Source: Fragilariopsis cylindrus CCMP1102
Taxonomy: Eukaryota; Bacillariophyta; Bacillariophyceae; Bacillariales; Bacillariaceae
Direction: 5' to 3'
Length of the DNA: 64,000 nucleotides
Assembly (NCBI GenBank): GCA_900095095.1
Contig: FMBT01000509.1
Coordinates: forward strand, 1 to 64,000
Below are positions 10,611 through 21,794 of this stretch, piece after piece; positions within the stretch are counted from its first letter, which is position 1; each line of letters starts with the position of its first letter. The position numbers and the translations under genes are program-made. The notes beneath the pieces were generated by a model. The model was not told where the DNA came from, did not search any database, and saw only the letters and a list, made by a program, of their open reading frames with translations.

Positions 10611-11401
10611 GTCTATCAACTTAGTTGGGAGACAATAATATTTGGACAATATATTGAGTTTATTGTAATGATTTGTATCATAACGTATTTTTATCTGAAG
10701 TCCTAGTGAAAATAAAGTCATTCCTATCGATTTGCCACATAATAATGATGAGTCAATCATCCCGAAAATGTTAGATCGGATTTTTAAGATTTTTGTATTC
10801 GTAATTTTATAGAACCTTATGTACTGTTATATAACATTGTTCCGTTATATTGAACTCCTGCTGATAATACGATTACGGAGAAATCTCTCTCTCTATTTAT
10901 ACGACGACAAGTAGTACCCTACGAGATTTCGGTGTGTTTCATATTCATTCCCATTTTTTCCTGCCCCTAGAGAACCCATTGCCCTTCCTACTTAGGCTCT
11001 GTTGAAGATGAATGACGCGACGGCGACTTTCTTCCTTATATCGAACACTAGCTTAATTGTATCTGGTTGAATGATCTGTCAGCGACGACGACTCGACTCG
11101 ACTCGACTCATCTCCTCGCAGTATTTTTTTCCAATATCCCTTGGGCACCCATTTCTTTTCCTAACTACATAGTAGGCTACATTATTGCTCCGGAGGTGTT
11201 ACAATCGCAGTGCTTGTGTATTGTACGATACAGTATATGAATCAAGTAGAGAAACATAATAGAATTGATACGGATGTGAAAAATTATTCCTATTACTAGA
11301 CTAGATAGCTAGTAGTCAGATACAACTATTGACTATTCAATATGCGTTTCAATTATTAGTTCGTGTACATTTAATCTTCATTAGAACTACAATATGTTTT
11401 C
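10611..11401. other. Intergenic, no supported gene
   Basis: AT-rich. Only a short ACTCG pentamer run at about 11090-11108 stands out. Confidence 0.6.
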
Positions 11402-12297
11402 TTAAGCTGCAATGCCAGCAACGATATTCTTTGTTTCGTGCTCAAGTCTTTCCAGACAGCAACTAGAGTTCATGATCATTTTGTATAATTTTGAATTCAT
11501 TCTTTCGGGGCAGCTATGTCGTTTGGATGGATACATGTTCGTTTCTTTTGAATCCATGACACTATTTACCTGTGATTCCAAATCGTAACTCGAAGACACT
11601 TCGTACATATATCCTCCATACAGTAAAAGTGCTGCATCGTGTCGTGCCTTCGATCTATCTGCACAAGAGTCATCCACCAAAATGGTTCGGAACCCAAATT
11701 CGAAGCAACCGAATGCACTTTGTTGAACACATACACTTGTGATTAAGCCAGCCACTAGTACTGTTTCTATTCCTTCAATTTTCAATGTTTCTAATAGATT
11801 TGTGTTGTTCGTTGCCGACCAACTTGGCTTCGAAATCACGATGTCCCTTCCTCAGGTGTTGCGAATTCTTCCCAACCTACAAAATCGGAAGAAGATGGAT
11901 TGTAGTGCACTTCTGTAAGATTTCTATTCCCTCTAAGCTTCTGGAATTGTGGTAACCAAGGTGAATGAGAATATCGATAATCGGCACGGATATGAATTAT
12001 TTTGACGTTTTTTTCACGACATATATTAATGGTTCGTTCTAGATTTGTTGGAAATGATGGAAAATCCTTTCGGACAGCTGGACAATCCGTCCAATATTCT
12101 GGTTGGACATCTACTACTAGTAGGGCCGTTGTTTTTGCGTCGATTGGAGGTGTTGTTGATGGGTCGGACGGATACATTTTCGGAAGGGACGATGGTGACG
12201 GTGGTGGGGATAAGAATGCATCGTCATTTTCGATATTGGATTCGTTGATGGTGATAAGACTAGACTGTCGTTTATTAATTCTTCTTGAATAAGTCAT
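11402..12297 (-). CDS. Isochorismatase-like cysteine hydrolase (frameshifted)
   Basis: Starts MTYSRRINKRQSS at ATG 12297. A Ser/Pro-rich leader of about 50 residues precedes the alpha/beta hydrolase core. All three residues of the isochorismatase-type triad are present: Asp in TALLVVDVQPEYW, Lys in DIVISKPSWSA and Cys in GLITSVCVQQSAF. Other core signatures are KIIHIRADYRYS and TILVDDSCADRS. A one-base shift at the CCC run 11845-11847 (GGG on the coding strand) separates PEEG from IVISKP, right before the catalytic Lys; the core is otherwise intact. The family includes isochorismatases, nicotinamidases and ureidoacrylate or biuret amidohydrolases, and the substrate cannot be told from sequence. 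The N-terminal extension does not look like a strong targeting peptide. Confidence 0.8.
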
Positions 12298-12446
12298 TTT
12301 GCTTTGAAAGTGGGTTTCTGTGTGTATATTTATTTACTTGTTCGCGTTTTTGTATGTTGTACTTTTTGATTTTATGAGACCTGTGACAAGTAAGTGGGAA
12401 ATATTTATCTTTCGCTCGATTGTCCCCGCCACATCATTTTTTCTCC

Positions 12447-12549
12447 GAGCAATACTTCCTCGGTGCACCGCTAAGTAGTGACTTCCCGCTATCGCTTGGA
12501 ATTATTAGACAATAAAAGCGCGTAGCGGTGCACGGAGGAAGTATTGCTC
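12447..12549. mobile_element. 103-bp foldback element, 26-bp arms with one mismatch
   Basis: GAGCAATACTTCCTCGGTGC at 12447 is mirrored by GCACGGAGGAAGTATTGCTC ending at 12549; arms extend to ACCGCT/AGCGGT. It shares ACTTCCTC-GTGC with the termini of the 2586-2807 element. No target-site duplication is obvious. Confidence 0.75.
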
Positions 12550-12945
12550 TGTTCGTGGCGCGATCAGACCCGTGCAAAAGTGTACATTTTTTTATCACTC
12601 CTACCGGTACCGGTAACCGCCGAGACAACAACGCGATCTATTCAAAAGCACGAGTAAAAGATTCGTGCTCTAAAAAGTTTTTTTGGTGCGTGAACTTATG
12701 ATTTCAGCATACATAGTTGGAGGAGTGAACAAAATATACTTCATTCCATTGTAGATTATTTAGTAAGAGATAGAGCAGAGGTCGCTGTTTTGAAAGATTG
12801 TTTGTCTATTTTTTGTGCTACGGTACAATGAGAAAATTGTACGGTATTTCCATGCGACAATGCATCATCACGCGACGCGCACCACATGACAAACTCAATT
12901 TAGGTACTCTAAAATTCGGTGAAAATGCAACATCAAATCGCATAT

Positions 12946-13024
12946 TTCGAATGGTCGATGGTTCAATCCCGTCTGGTTGGTTCATACCCAACTATAGCTC
13001 AGTGGTAGAGCGTTCGATTGCAGA
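12946..13024 (+). tRNA. Circularly permuted tRNA-Cys (anticodon GCA)
   Basis: The 3' half comes first. Anticodon 3' stem TCGAA 12947-12951, variable loop TGGTC, T-stem GATGG 12957-12961, T-loop TTCAATC, T-stem CCGTC 12969-12973, acceptor TGGTTGG 12974-12980, discriminator T 12981. Six bases (12982-12987) follow. Then the 5' half: acceptor CCAACTA 12988-12994, TA, D-stem GCTC, loop AGTGGTA, GAGC to 13011, G26, anticodon stem TTCGA 13013-13017, TTGCAGA with GCA at 13020-13022. Joined, the acceptor closes 7/7 (one G-U), D-stem 4/4, anticodon stem 5/5 and T-stem 5/5 (one G-U), giving 72 nt. U73, the GCA anticodon, G37 and a TATAGCTCAGTGGTAGAGC D-region are typical of eukaryotic tRNA-Cys. The B box (12960-12970) precedes the A box (12995-13005). 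The 37/38 join (A13024 or T12946 as base 38) is uncertain. Confidence 0.93.
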
Positions 13025-13025
13025 G

Positions 13026-13032
13026 TTTTTTT
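13026..13032 (+). terminator. RNA polymerase III terminator (T7)
   Basis: Seven consecutive T residues start four bases after the GCA anticodon of the permuted tRNA gene, where a pol III transcript should end. Confidence 0.8.
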
Positions 13033-13690
13033 GTCTTTATTATTTTATTTAAAATTGTAATGATTCATATGATTATTGCTGCTCCCCCTTAGACACCCAC
13101 AACCATGTCTTTGTGCATTACTATCATTTTCGCTTCCCCATCATGTTGCAAACATTAACACTACTATTAAATAGTAAGGAATACTATTATAATTTTGTTG
13201 TCAGACTAACTAATTGATTGTCTTTGTTGTTCACCACATGATCTTAAAAAGATCATATTGTTGATAGGAAATGGATGGGAAAAGAGCACTGCTGGATGGT
13301 AGAGAGAAGTAGTTTAGTTCCAATATGCTGAATGAAGATGGATAATATAATTCCATATCTAACCCAAAGGAATGTCAGATGTTGCTGATGCTGTTGTTGC
13401 TGCTGCTGCTATTGATGTTACTATTATTACACATACTTTGTCAAATGATTGAAATTATTGCTTTGGCAGGCAGCTGCTATGCAATCCAAAGTAACAACAA
13501 ACACAATAGAACCTTGTATCAAGAAAAATGATGGTGAACAACATAGCGCAGAGACAGAGTAAGAAGAAGGAGAAGAAGGAGAAGAAGAAGGAGAAGAAGA
13601 AGAAGAAGAATACCAGCACTTCCTGTATTTTAAACTAAAGTCTGTAGTAAGAAGTAGACTAGTATTATTGTAGATTTACCACTTATGGGT
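13033..13690. other. Intergenic, simple-sequence rich
   Basis: No gene seen. There is a TGCTGCTGT-type stretch at about 13380-13415 and a GAAGAAGGA run at about 13560-13610. Confidence 0.6.
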
Positions 13691-13699
13691 CATATGCAT

Positions 13700-16600
13700 G
13701 TTTCTACTCTATTCCTGTCTACCAAACATAGTGAAACAACTGCTGCTTTGGTGTTGGAGTCTGTTCCAGCAGCTTTGCACATTTGCTCATGCGGGTTATG
13801 TTATTCTATTCCTGTCAACCAAACTGCTACTACTGCTGTGTATGTTGTGTGAAGGAAGTACAACAATGCAGTTGTTGGTATATTACTAGTGAATCCAATG
13901 CTGGCTCATGATGTTTTGCTGTTCCTGTCAACCAAACGATATGAAACAACAACAAACAAGAACTGCTGCAGCGTGAGAATTTACTGTGCCTATTCTTCCT
14001 GTAAAATCTTGCATGTTTAGTCATAAAGGTTGTTTTGTAGATAGATATTTGTGCATGCACATGCACGATCTTTTTTTCCTGTTGTCAATCAATTAGAGCT
14101 GCTGCTGCTGTGAGAGAATTTGATGTGCCATCACTGCTGCTTCTAGACTTGACTAATTAATATAGGCATATCATCACCAATGATCCACTCCCTGGTACAT
14201 GCTCATGTGAGTTCTATTCCTGTCAACCAATAATATTATGAAAGAACAACAGGGAACTGATGCTTGCTATGTGAGAATTGGTTCTGCTAGTACCTCTTGT
14301 AAATAGTCACAGGTAAATAGATGGTACAATATAATAGTAATAGTAATAGTAATAATAATAATAATATGAGCATCATCAAGAAACTGAGCAGCTCTTAAAT
14401 TGCATAAAAGGGCAGGCAGTACAAGATTCACCTTGATATATTGCTGCCAGCTGTGATTGGACCATATCATCAGCTACATGCATGGGTGGGTTTAATAAAT
14501 CATGATACTACATGTACATGTTAAAGCACTGGTTTGATATTCTGCTAGAGATATGATGATTTCTAGGGAGACCTGGTATAAAGTATGATGTATACATTAC
14601 TATATGTTGCAACCAGTAGTGTGTTGTGTGTGTGTGCATGCACGTGCCTGGGGGGGGGGGGGGGGGTTCCATCCCACAAATGTAGGAGGAGATGGGCTCT
14701 GTTCACTTCCATTTTAGTACCTGCTTCATCTCTCTCTCTCTCTCTCCCTCTCTCCCTCCAATAATGCAAGAAGAATGAATAAGAGGGATGATGGTGCTGC
14801 TGAACTGTGAGTGTTTCTGCCCCCACATCATGTTGTGAGCTGATAATAATGGGAAATATTTACTGGTATATGTGTGCATGAATGAATAATGATCTAATTT
14901 TTTTCATGGAGGCTGTTGTTGACAGTAGATAGATAATAGATGATGGACTTTACTGAGTGAGGCAATGTATGGGGTGGGGTGGGGTGATACAGGTGATACA
15001 TCATCCTCATTCCTCTTAATTAAGCAACATTCCTCTTCTCACAGTCATATCAAATTCTGTCGTTAAGTATGCTATTATGCTAATACTATTACATTTTTGT
15101 CAACCCTGCATACCCCACCTACTGTAGCTAACTCATGCTTATTCTATCACCATACACTTTCTATACACTTGCTTACTTAGGTGCAAACAGGATGTGTATG
15201 AACCATCCATGCGCACAGTAGATAGGTTGCATGGTTACAAAGTTATTGTTTTTGCCTCCTACCATCCCTGGTTGTTCATCATCACTTGACTAAAGTAATT
15301 CTAATTGGTATCATTTTTGTCTCTCAAATTCTCCAGTGGAGTTTGGTTACTGGAATATTAAACAACTTTGAATAATAAGATGATGAATAACTTCTCCTTA
15401 GATTCTACAGCCAGCATGGTGCACCAAGATACCACCCAGTCATCCATCCTATATCCATAGGGGATGAACCAAGGGTCATGATTCCTCATAAATACCTTAT
15501 TCTTGCCACCAGAACACAAACATTGCATTTTGGCCAAGATGTCATATTTCCATGCCCAAAAGTACCATTCAGAAATAGGCTGCCAAAACATCAAAAAAAG
15601 GAATTGGACCATGGTTTCAACACCCAGATACCTTCCATATATGAATATGGTCAAAATACACCAACAATACTTAGAACATATTGGTGGGGTGGTGGGGTGG
15701 TGGGGTGGGGAGCAATAAAATAGACATAATAAAATAGCCCAAAATGCACACATTGCAAAAATATTTGAGATGCTACTGCGCTCATACCAGGTATGCTCTG
15801 TCCCAAATGTAATAGCTAGGCATCAATCTAATTCATAAGATTTTGGATTCTACCATTGTTCTAGGTAACCATGCATACATTTGGGGTGTCACGGTACAAA
15901 ACCCACCGCTATTAAAACACACAATTTCTTTAAGTGCCAAGTGCGCGTATAATCAAGGCCGTGATGCACCATCAATACAGACCTGATAACCTTGAGAAAT
16001 TATATCGAGCTCAGCATTTTACCTATGGGTACAAGGTCCAACTATTGCTTAGGGCTGTAGGGAGGTTAGGAAGGTGTCGGGGTGTGCTAAGCCCCCAAAA
16101 GGGTCATTTAGGCCCCAAATAGGTTTTTGCCCTTTAGCACCCACATTAGCTTGGTCCTGCCCATAGATTGCATAGTTTATATTCTCTTTGGTGTATATGG
16201 TCATCCCCATGTGCTTACTTTTGGACAATTCATCTTTTTGAGTGTGTACTAGGTCACATACCCCCCAAAATGGGCAATTTTCCCATGTCCTAGGCTGCAT
16301 CACACCCTTTACCACCTTCCAGTGTGAAGAACACATACCTAGCGCCCCAAAGTCTGGTCCAGATATCCACCTATGCATATCAAGCTCAGATTATACCATC
16401 TGATTGGGACTTTATACATGCTAGGATGGGTTAGAATGCCAGAAAGTGGAGTGGTACAGGTAGCAAGTACCACAGGATGTGTGCTGTGTGTGAGCCTGCA
16501 TTGTGAGATACCAGTAGGCGTACAAGACTAAGGAATATAACAATTCTCCATCCAATAGGTCAGTTGTTTACTTCATAGTCAATTTTTCCAAAAAAATGTC

Positions 16601-16700
16601 TTTTTAGGTGTATATACTTGATGCTAAAGTTGTTATTATATACTAGACTAACAAATACTAGTAAAATTTGGGCATGCTTTAGTCTTTATATTGGCATGAT
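13700..16700 (-). mobile_element. Large dispersed repeat, copy A
   Basis: Base composition and vocabulary differ from the flanks (runs such as G18 at about 14651, TGGGGTGG runs, CTCTCTC). At 13705-14240 a degenerate roughly 100-bp unit recurs (TTCCTGTCAACCAAAC with GAAACAAC; about 13709, 13805, 13923 and 14218). 15340-16380 is the inverted, roughly 85% similar counterpart of 60700-61740. The segment 16480-16700 (GAGATACCAGTAGGCGTACA ... TTGTTATTATATAC) recurs in direct orientation at 63590-63808, as expected if it is a terminal inverted repeat of the element. The reading frames in it are not conserved as protein: most differences between the copies change amino acids. Confidence 0.6.
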
Positions 16701-17908
16701 TTATTCGTACGAGGAATGCTTCCTGTCTTCTTTTTGATGTAAAGTTCAATGTCCAATTAAGACGCCCGTCCAATCTTCTCTTGCGGACAAATATGGCATG
16801 TGTTAACGCGACTAGACTTTTTCTGATACATACATGTGTGGAAGCACGAGTTGAAAACTGCTCGAGCGCCGTTAAAATGATCGCTCCTACTAAATTCTTA
16901 AATTAACGTCACGCATTGTCGAACGAATTAGAACAACACACATTATTATTTTAGGCCCTGAAGAAAAACTGCTTCACGTGGAACTAAATTTTTAAATTAA
17001 CGCATTCTATTTTTGTCGAACGGATTACAGAAATATTAACCTGATAATAAAGACATACATTTTCGTGCCGTTAAAAACTGCTCGTGCCGTTTAAAAACTA
17101 CTCGTGCTATTAAAAACTACTCGTGCTATTAAAAACTGCTCGTGCCTTTAAAATAATGATCACTATTACTAAATTTTTAAATTAACCCGCACGCATTATT
17201 GTCGAACGATTTGGAACAAGACATAACTTTAGGCCCTGATATCTTCAAATCCGATCGAATAGATAACCCCTATCTCAGTATATAACGGGCTACAACATGA
17301 ATGAGTCGAACCGCGTCGAATGAGAAGAAAACTGCTCGAGCGCCGTTCTAGTAACGTGATAGGTTCGCACACACGAGTTGATTACAATAATGATCGCTCA
17401 TTTAACGGACTAACAGTTACAAACATGATGTGAGAAGAAAACTAAATTTTTAAATTAACGCATTCTAACCCTAGGATTCTATTTTTTGTCGAACGCATTA
17501 CGTAAGTAAAAAAAATTCTACCGGTAACCTGATAATACTAAAAGACACACAATATAAAATTTCATTACATTGCTTACGAAATTAACGAAGTAAGTCCCTG
17601 AATTGTTTGTGTAGTACGGTAGTACTGTATTTGTGGTCTTCTGTTACTGAGTTATTTTGGATAAAAGATGTAGAGAGATGACGAGGTTTGTCTTGTCTAC
17701 TGTGTGCGTATCGTATCCACTTTTGTTTCCTTAACTGTCTTAGTTATCTTGGGTAAAAATGAAGATGACGAGGTTTGTTCTTGTCAGAGTGTCTTTCTAT
17801 TGTACGCTTTTGTTGCCATAGTGTCGCACATCTCTCGCATGGACTTTCAAAACGAAACGGATATTTTACGAGTGTGTCAATAACGACAAAGAATCTCGGT
17901 TGCATTTT

Positions 17909-18018
17909 GTCATTTGGGGAAAATTTTATGACGATGTATGTGGGTGGCAGTGGCACATTTCGAATCGCCAGGACTTGCCTGCCACCCATACCACCTCATA
18001 TTATTTTCCCCAAATGAC
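17909..18018. mobile_element. 110-bp foldback element, arms about 43 bp
   Basis: GTCATTTGGGGAAAAT at 17909 pairs with ATTTTCCCCAAATGAC at 18003-18018. Pairing continues inward with gaps to GTGGGTGGCAG and CTGCCACCCAT. Confidence 0.75.
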
Positions 18019-18405
18019 CAAATTCAGCCGAAACTTCTTGTCTGTATTAAGAGTACCAATATCCTATATTTCGTCCTGTTAGTTTGTATCAAACAGATCA
18101 ATATTTATTTAGTTTTGAACAATTTTATTCCCATTGTCATGATGGCTGATGGGATAATTTTCGTCTTCAAAATACAAGTAGTGAAAACGGCTTCGACTCA
18201 TGAATCAAATATTTTTGATTCGAATGGTTGATTGACTAGTTCGATTAAATGTTCGCTGTTTAAAAATGAATCACGCGCGCACACGTGGGGGATGTGAATT
18301 TTCGTTGATTTTCGATTTTTTTTAAATCGAGGAATGTTCCTGATACAGTTCATGTATGCATGTGTGGAAGCACGAGGGAAACCTCGCCCGCGCCGTACTA
18401 ATAGT

Positions 18406-18442
18406 TTCGCACATTTGATTAAAATTTAATCAAATGTGCGAA
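18406..18442. repeat. Perfect 37-bp palindrome (18-bp arms, 1-base centre)
   Basis: TTCGCACATTTGATTAAA, one A, then its exact reverse complement. Confidence 0.9.
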
Positions 18443-18821
18443 TCTACTTCGCCCAAGTCACGTGTAACGCGTTGTAGAACGCATAGAACACAACATTACG
18501 TAAACTCCGACATTTAACGGACTTCAACATGCATTTAACGGACTACAAGCATGTGAAAGAAAGTACTCACGAGTTGATTTAAAATGGAACGCTCATACTG
18601 TACTAAATTTTTAAATTAACGTCACGTATTGCATGTCGAACGCATTAGAACAACACATTACTGTACTTCAAAACGAAACGAAACGGATACTTTACGAGTG
18701 AGTCAATTCATTCATCTCGCTTACACTAAGTTTGCCCCCCCCCCCCCACCCCTCCTCTCCCTGTCCCTCTCAACGTACTACAGTAGAAACGAAAGTAGAG
18801 GAAAGTAAAGTAAAGTACACC

Positions 18822-21039
18822 ATGATGCAGCAGCAACAACTCCCAAACCAAAGAGTTCATTCCTCTCAAGTATCTCCTACGGTACCATCGCGATCATCAT
18901 CGTCATCATCGTCATCCTCCAAATCAGCATCATCGTTATTACAGTCATCATCTGCTGTAGTAAAACCAGTACCAAATAATAGTAATAATTCTATCAATAA
19001 ATCAATGAAATTATTAATCGAATCTATAAAACAATCTGCAACGAGTCGTCAATATATTCAAGAATTTGGTGGTGATCAATTGAAATTACCTAGTACTCCT
19101 ACTACTAGGCCTACTATTACTACTATTACACCTAATACCACGCCTACTACGTTGCTGTGTAGTAGTAATTTCACAAAGATTGATCATTTACGTATCCCAG
19201 ATAAGTTATCTGTCCATAGAAATATGACTATAAATAATAGACACTACTCGTCTGACGATCAAAAAAAAGCATCTTCAATATTACAAGAGGCAGCAACAAC
19301 AATGATGATGATGCATCAATCATCATCATCATCATCATTTCCACAAGATAATCAACGTACTACTACTACTATGACTCGCTTTGGTGGTAGTAAACGTTCG
19401 CTTCTTACTAGTGATAATGATATTGATGGTGGTAGTTATAATGGTAGTAGTAAACGATCGCTTCTTACTAGCAGCGATCACGATACTAATGCCACTGATG
19501 ATACCCATCGTTTTGTTAAGAGCAATACATGGCCAAGATCAATCATATCAGCATCAGCATCAGCAACAGCATCATCAACACCACGTTCTACTGTTCCAGA
19601 ATCACTGAGAAAAAACATATTCCACGACACCATCACCACAACCCTTATCTTGTTTGGCTGATCCATCATCCTATAATTCTTCGTCCCCAAGTCCTCAAAG
19701 TACAAAATCCTTTTTGTTAGATGAAAATCCGTGAAGAAGTACGGACTATGACAGAAGGCACAAGACTTACACCGTTTAACCAAAGCACTACTAAGATAAT
19801 AATAGATGGTGATACAGAAATACGTACACATAAGATATTAGGTATTGGTACATTCTCAACAGTAACTCGTGTAACAATTGATAATAATCAACAGCAACAG
19901 CAACATCAAGATGAACCAACGAATGAAAGCAGGGGTGAAGTTGTTGTTGATCGTCGTCGTCGGTTTGGTTTACGTCGTCCAACAAGATATTATGCATGTA
20001 AATCTGTAAAGAAATCAATTGTAGAAATGGGTGAAAGTGCTGTATTAGTAGGATGTAGGGAAGATAATGTTATGTATCGAAGAGAATATGTAAATGCAAT
20101 AGCACAAATTGCGAATGAGATACATGTATTAAGTTCCTTTGATCATCCAAATATAATCAAGATACGTGGTTCTTATTGTAATGAAAGATCAGTTGTATCA
20201 GCATCAGCATCGGGATCAGCATCGTCAGCATCTTCGTTAGGATCATTCCTTTTAACAGATGTCCTTCAAGAAACACTTGATCAACGGATTGAACGATGGA
20301 AACGAAATATGAATACTCTTGGGGATAGTAATACTAGTGTCTGTAACCAGAGTATTGGTAACAATAGTAATCATTCTGAAACATCAACAGTTTTTTTTCC
20401 GCATCATCAACAACATCATCGCAATCACAACAACATCAAATGAATACTGATAAATTTGATATCTGTTTACAATTAGCATCCGCACTGGAATACGTCCATA
20501 GTCGGAATGTGATATATCGTGATTTAAAATCATCGAATGTTGGTTTTGCTGCGGATGGTACAACACTACAATTATTTGATTTTGGTTTATGTGTGGAATT
20601 AACACCAACTCGACCGGTTGCGGAAGGTATTATTGGTACCTTGCGATATATGGCACCAGAAGTATGCCTTGATCAACAGTATGGATTAGAGGCTGATATA
20701 TATTCATTTGGTATAGTTGCATGGGAAATATGGACCAATAATTTACCATATGAAGAATTAACACCCGACTTATATCGAGATTGGGTCTGTATACGTGGCT
20801 ATCGACCACCAGATCATGATCGTGATTATAATCGTAATATACCCGAACAACCACAACAAAGTAGTAGTTCCTCCGGTAATAGTCCAACAAGTCTACATGA
20901 TGAAGTTACTCATTTACTGTCACAAACATGGAAACAGATACCATCTACTCGTATCTCATGGACACAAATTCAAAATCAATTTGAATTATTCCAACAATTA
21001 GAAGAATTACGTTTAGAAGAATGTGAATTGTTATGTTAG
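18822..21039 (+). CDS. Ser/Thr protein kinase (diatom TKL-like type), frameshifted
   Basis: ATG 18822 in CACCATGATG starts MMQQQQLPNQ; the frame is open further upstream but only from a TTG. A Ser/Thr/Asn-rich region of about 290 residues precedes the kinase domain. Visible motifs are the glycine loop GIGTFSTV, catalytic Lys in YYACKSVKK, helix C with EIHVLSSFDHPNIIKIRG, catalytic loop VIYRDLKSSN, DFG in LQLFDFGLCVEL, APE in GTLRYMAPEV, and YSFGIVAWEIW. All catalytic residues are present; the loop reads YRD rather than HRD, as in many diatom kinases of this type. Three small indels break the frame: near A6 at about 19608-19613, near GATGAAAATCC at about 19720-19730, and at T8 20392-20399. Without them one protein of about 740 residues results. 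Substrate unknown. Confidence 0.8.
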
Positions 21040-21794
21040 ATTTCAGATCATCAGATAATCATACATCAAGATCATACAATCAGATCAGATCATACAATCA
21101 GATCAGATCATGCATACATCATTGCCATTGATCAGGCATAGAATCACGGATGGATGAACGATCAAAAACGTTCCAAATATAGAAAAGCAGTGTCGCCTTG
21201 CGATCTGCTGATACTACCGTAGTAGTTGATTTTTTAAGTTCCATTTATCCACATAAAGAACAATTTAGTTCTTAATTTACATAGTAAATACATTATCACA
21301 GGCAGACGTTTGCGTGGATGATTCGATTCGAACGTACGGATTGTATACGATTCCTAACATTAATAGCTCTTAAGTCTTCAAAGTTTTGTTTAGTGTAAGT
21401 TGCTCCTCTTCGATCACGAGTTTACGTTTCCCCTATTATACAGTAGGTGTAAGTTTCTCTACCACATCTTTTGCTGTACCCAAGAATCATGATTGATTCT
21501 TTTCTCTACGAAAGGCACTTCACCCAAAACTTCAACTTATAGGCATAACGCACCATCACCCTAACAATTCAATGTAGCTACACGTACAGTACAGTATGTG
21601 TGTAGGAATATTGTACAATAGGTATATTATTGTTGAGATCTTTTGCACAAAATAAAATATTGTTGGCACGAATAAAATATATCATGCGTACGTCTTCAAC
21701 CGACATGATATGAAAGAGAACACAAAATGAGAACACTGAAATAGAAATGTAGCACTGAAATGAGAAGTGTGAATGTACTATCTCACATACTGTA
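21040..21794. other. Intergenic, no supported gene
   Basis: Contains GATCAGATCATACAATCA repeats just after the kinase stop (about 21050-21110). Otherwise nothing clear. Confidence 0.6.

Larger units (their letters stand above)
16701..18720. repeat. Degenerate interspersed repeat region
   Basis: Short blocks recur many times: CTAAATTTTTAAATTAACG (about 16895, 16984, 17174, 17441, 18604), ACTGCTCGTGCC-TT (17069-17152) and GAAAACTGCTCGAGCGCCGT (about 17334, close copy at 16853). Phrases such as GAACGCATTAGAACAACACA also repeat. No coding region is supported before 18822. Confidence 0.6.

Noticed and set aside
12940-13032. Permuted tRNA as an assembly artefact or two unrelated tRNA fragments
   Set aside because: All four stems pair across the halves and the terminator, U73 and linker are in place. 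Unrelated fragments would not complement each other over the acceptor and anticodon stems.
12798-13052. 84-codon plus-strand frame covering the permuted tRNA
   Set aside because: It runs through the tRNA and lacks coding features.
15358-15753. 131-codon minus-strand frame shared with 61274-61739
   Set aside because: The counterpart is broken by stops and shifts; treated as part of the repeat.
16049-16378. 110-codon minus-strand frame with a counterpart at 60691-61008 sharing DLVHxQKxELS-like text
   Set aside because: The match follows from DNA-level repeat similarity; most differences alter amino acids, so selection on a protein is not shown.
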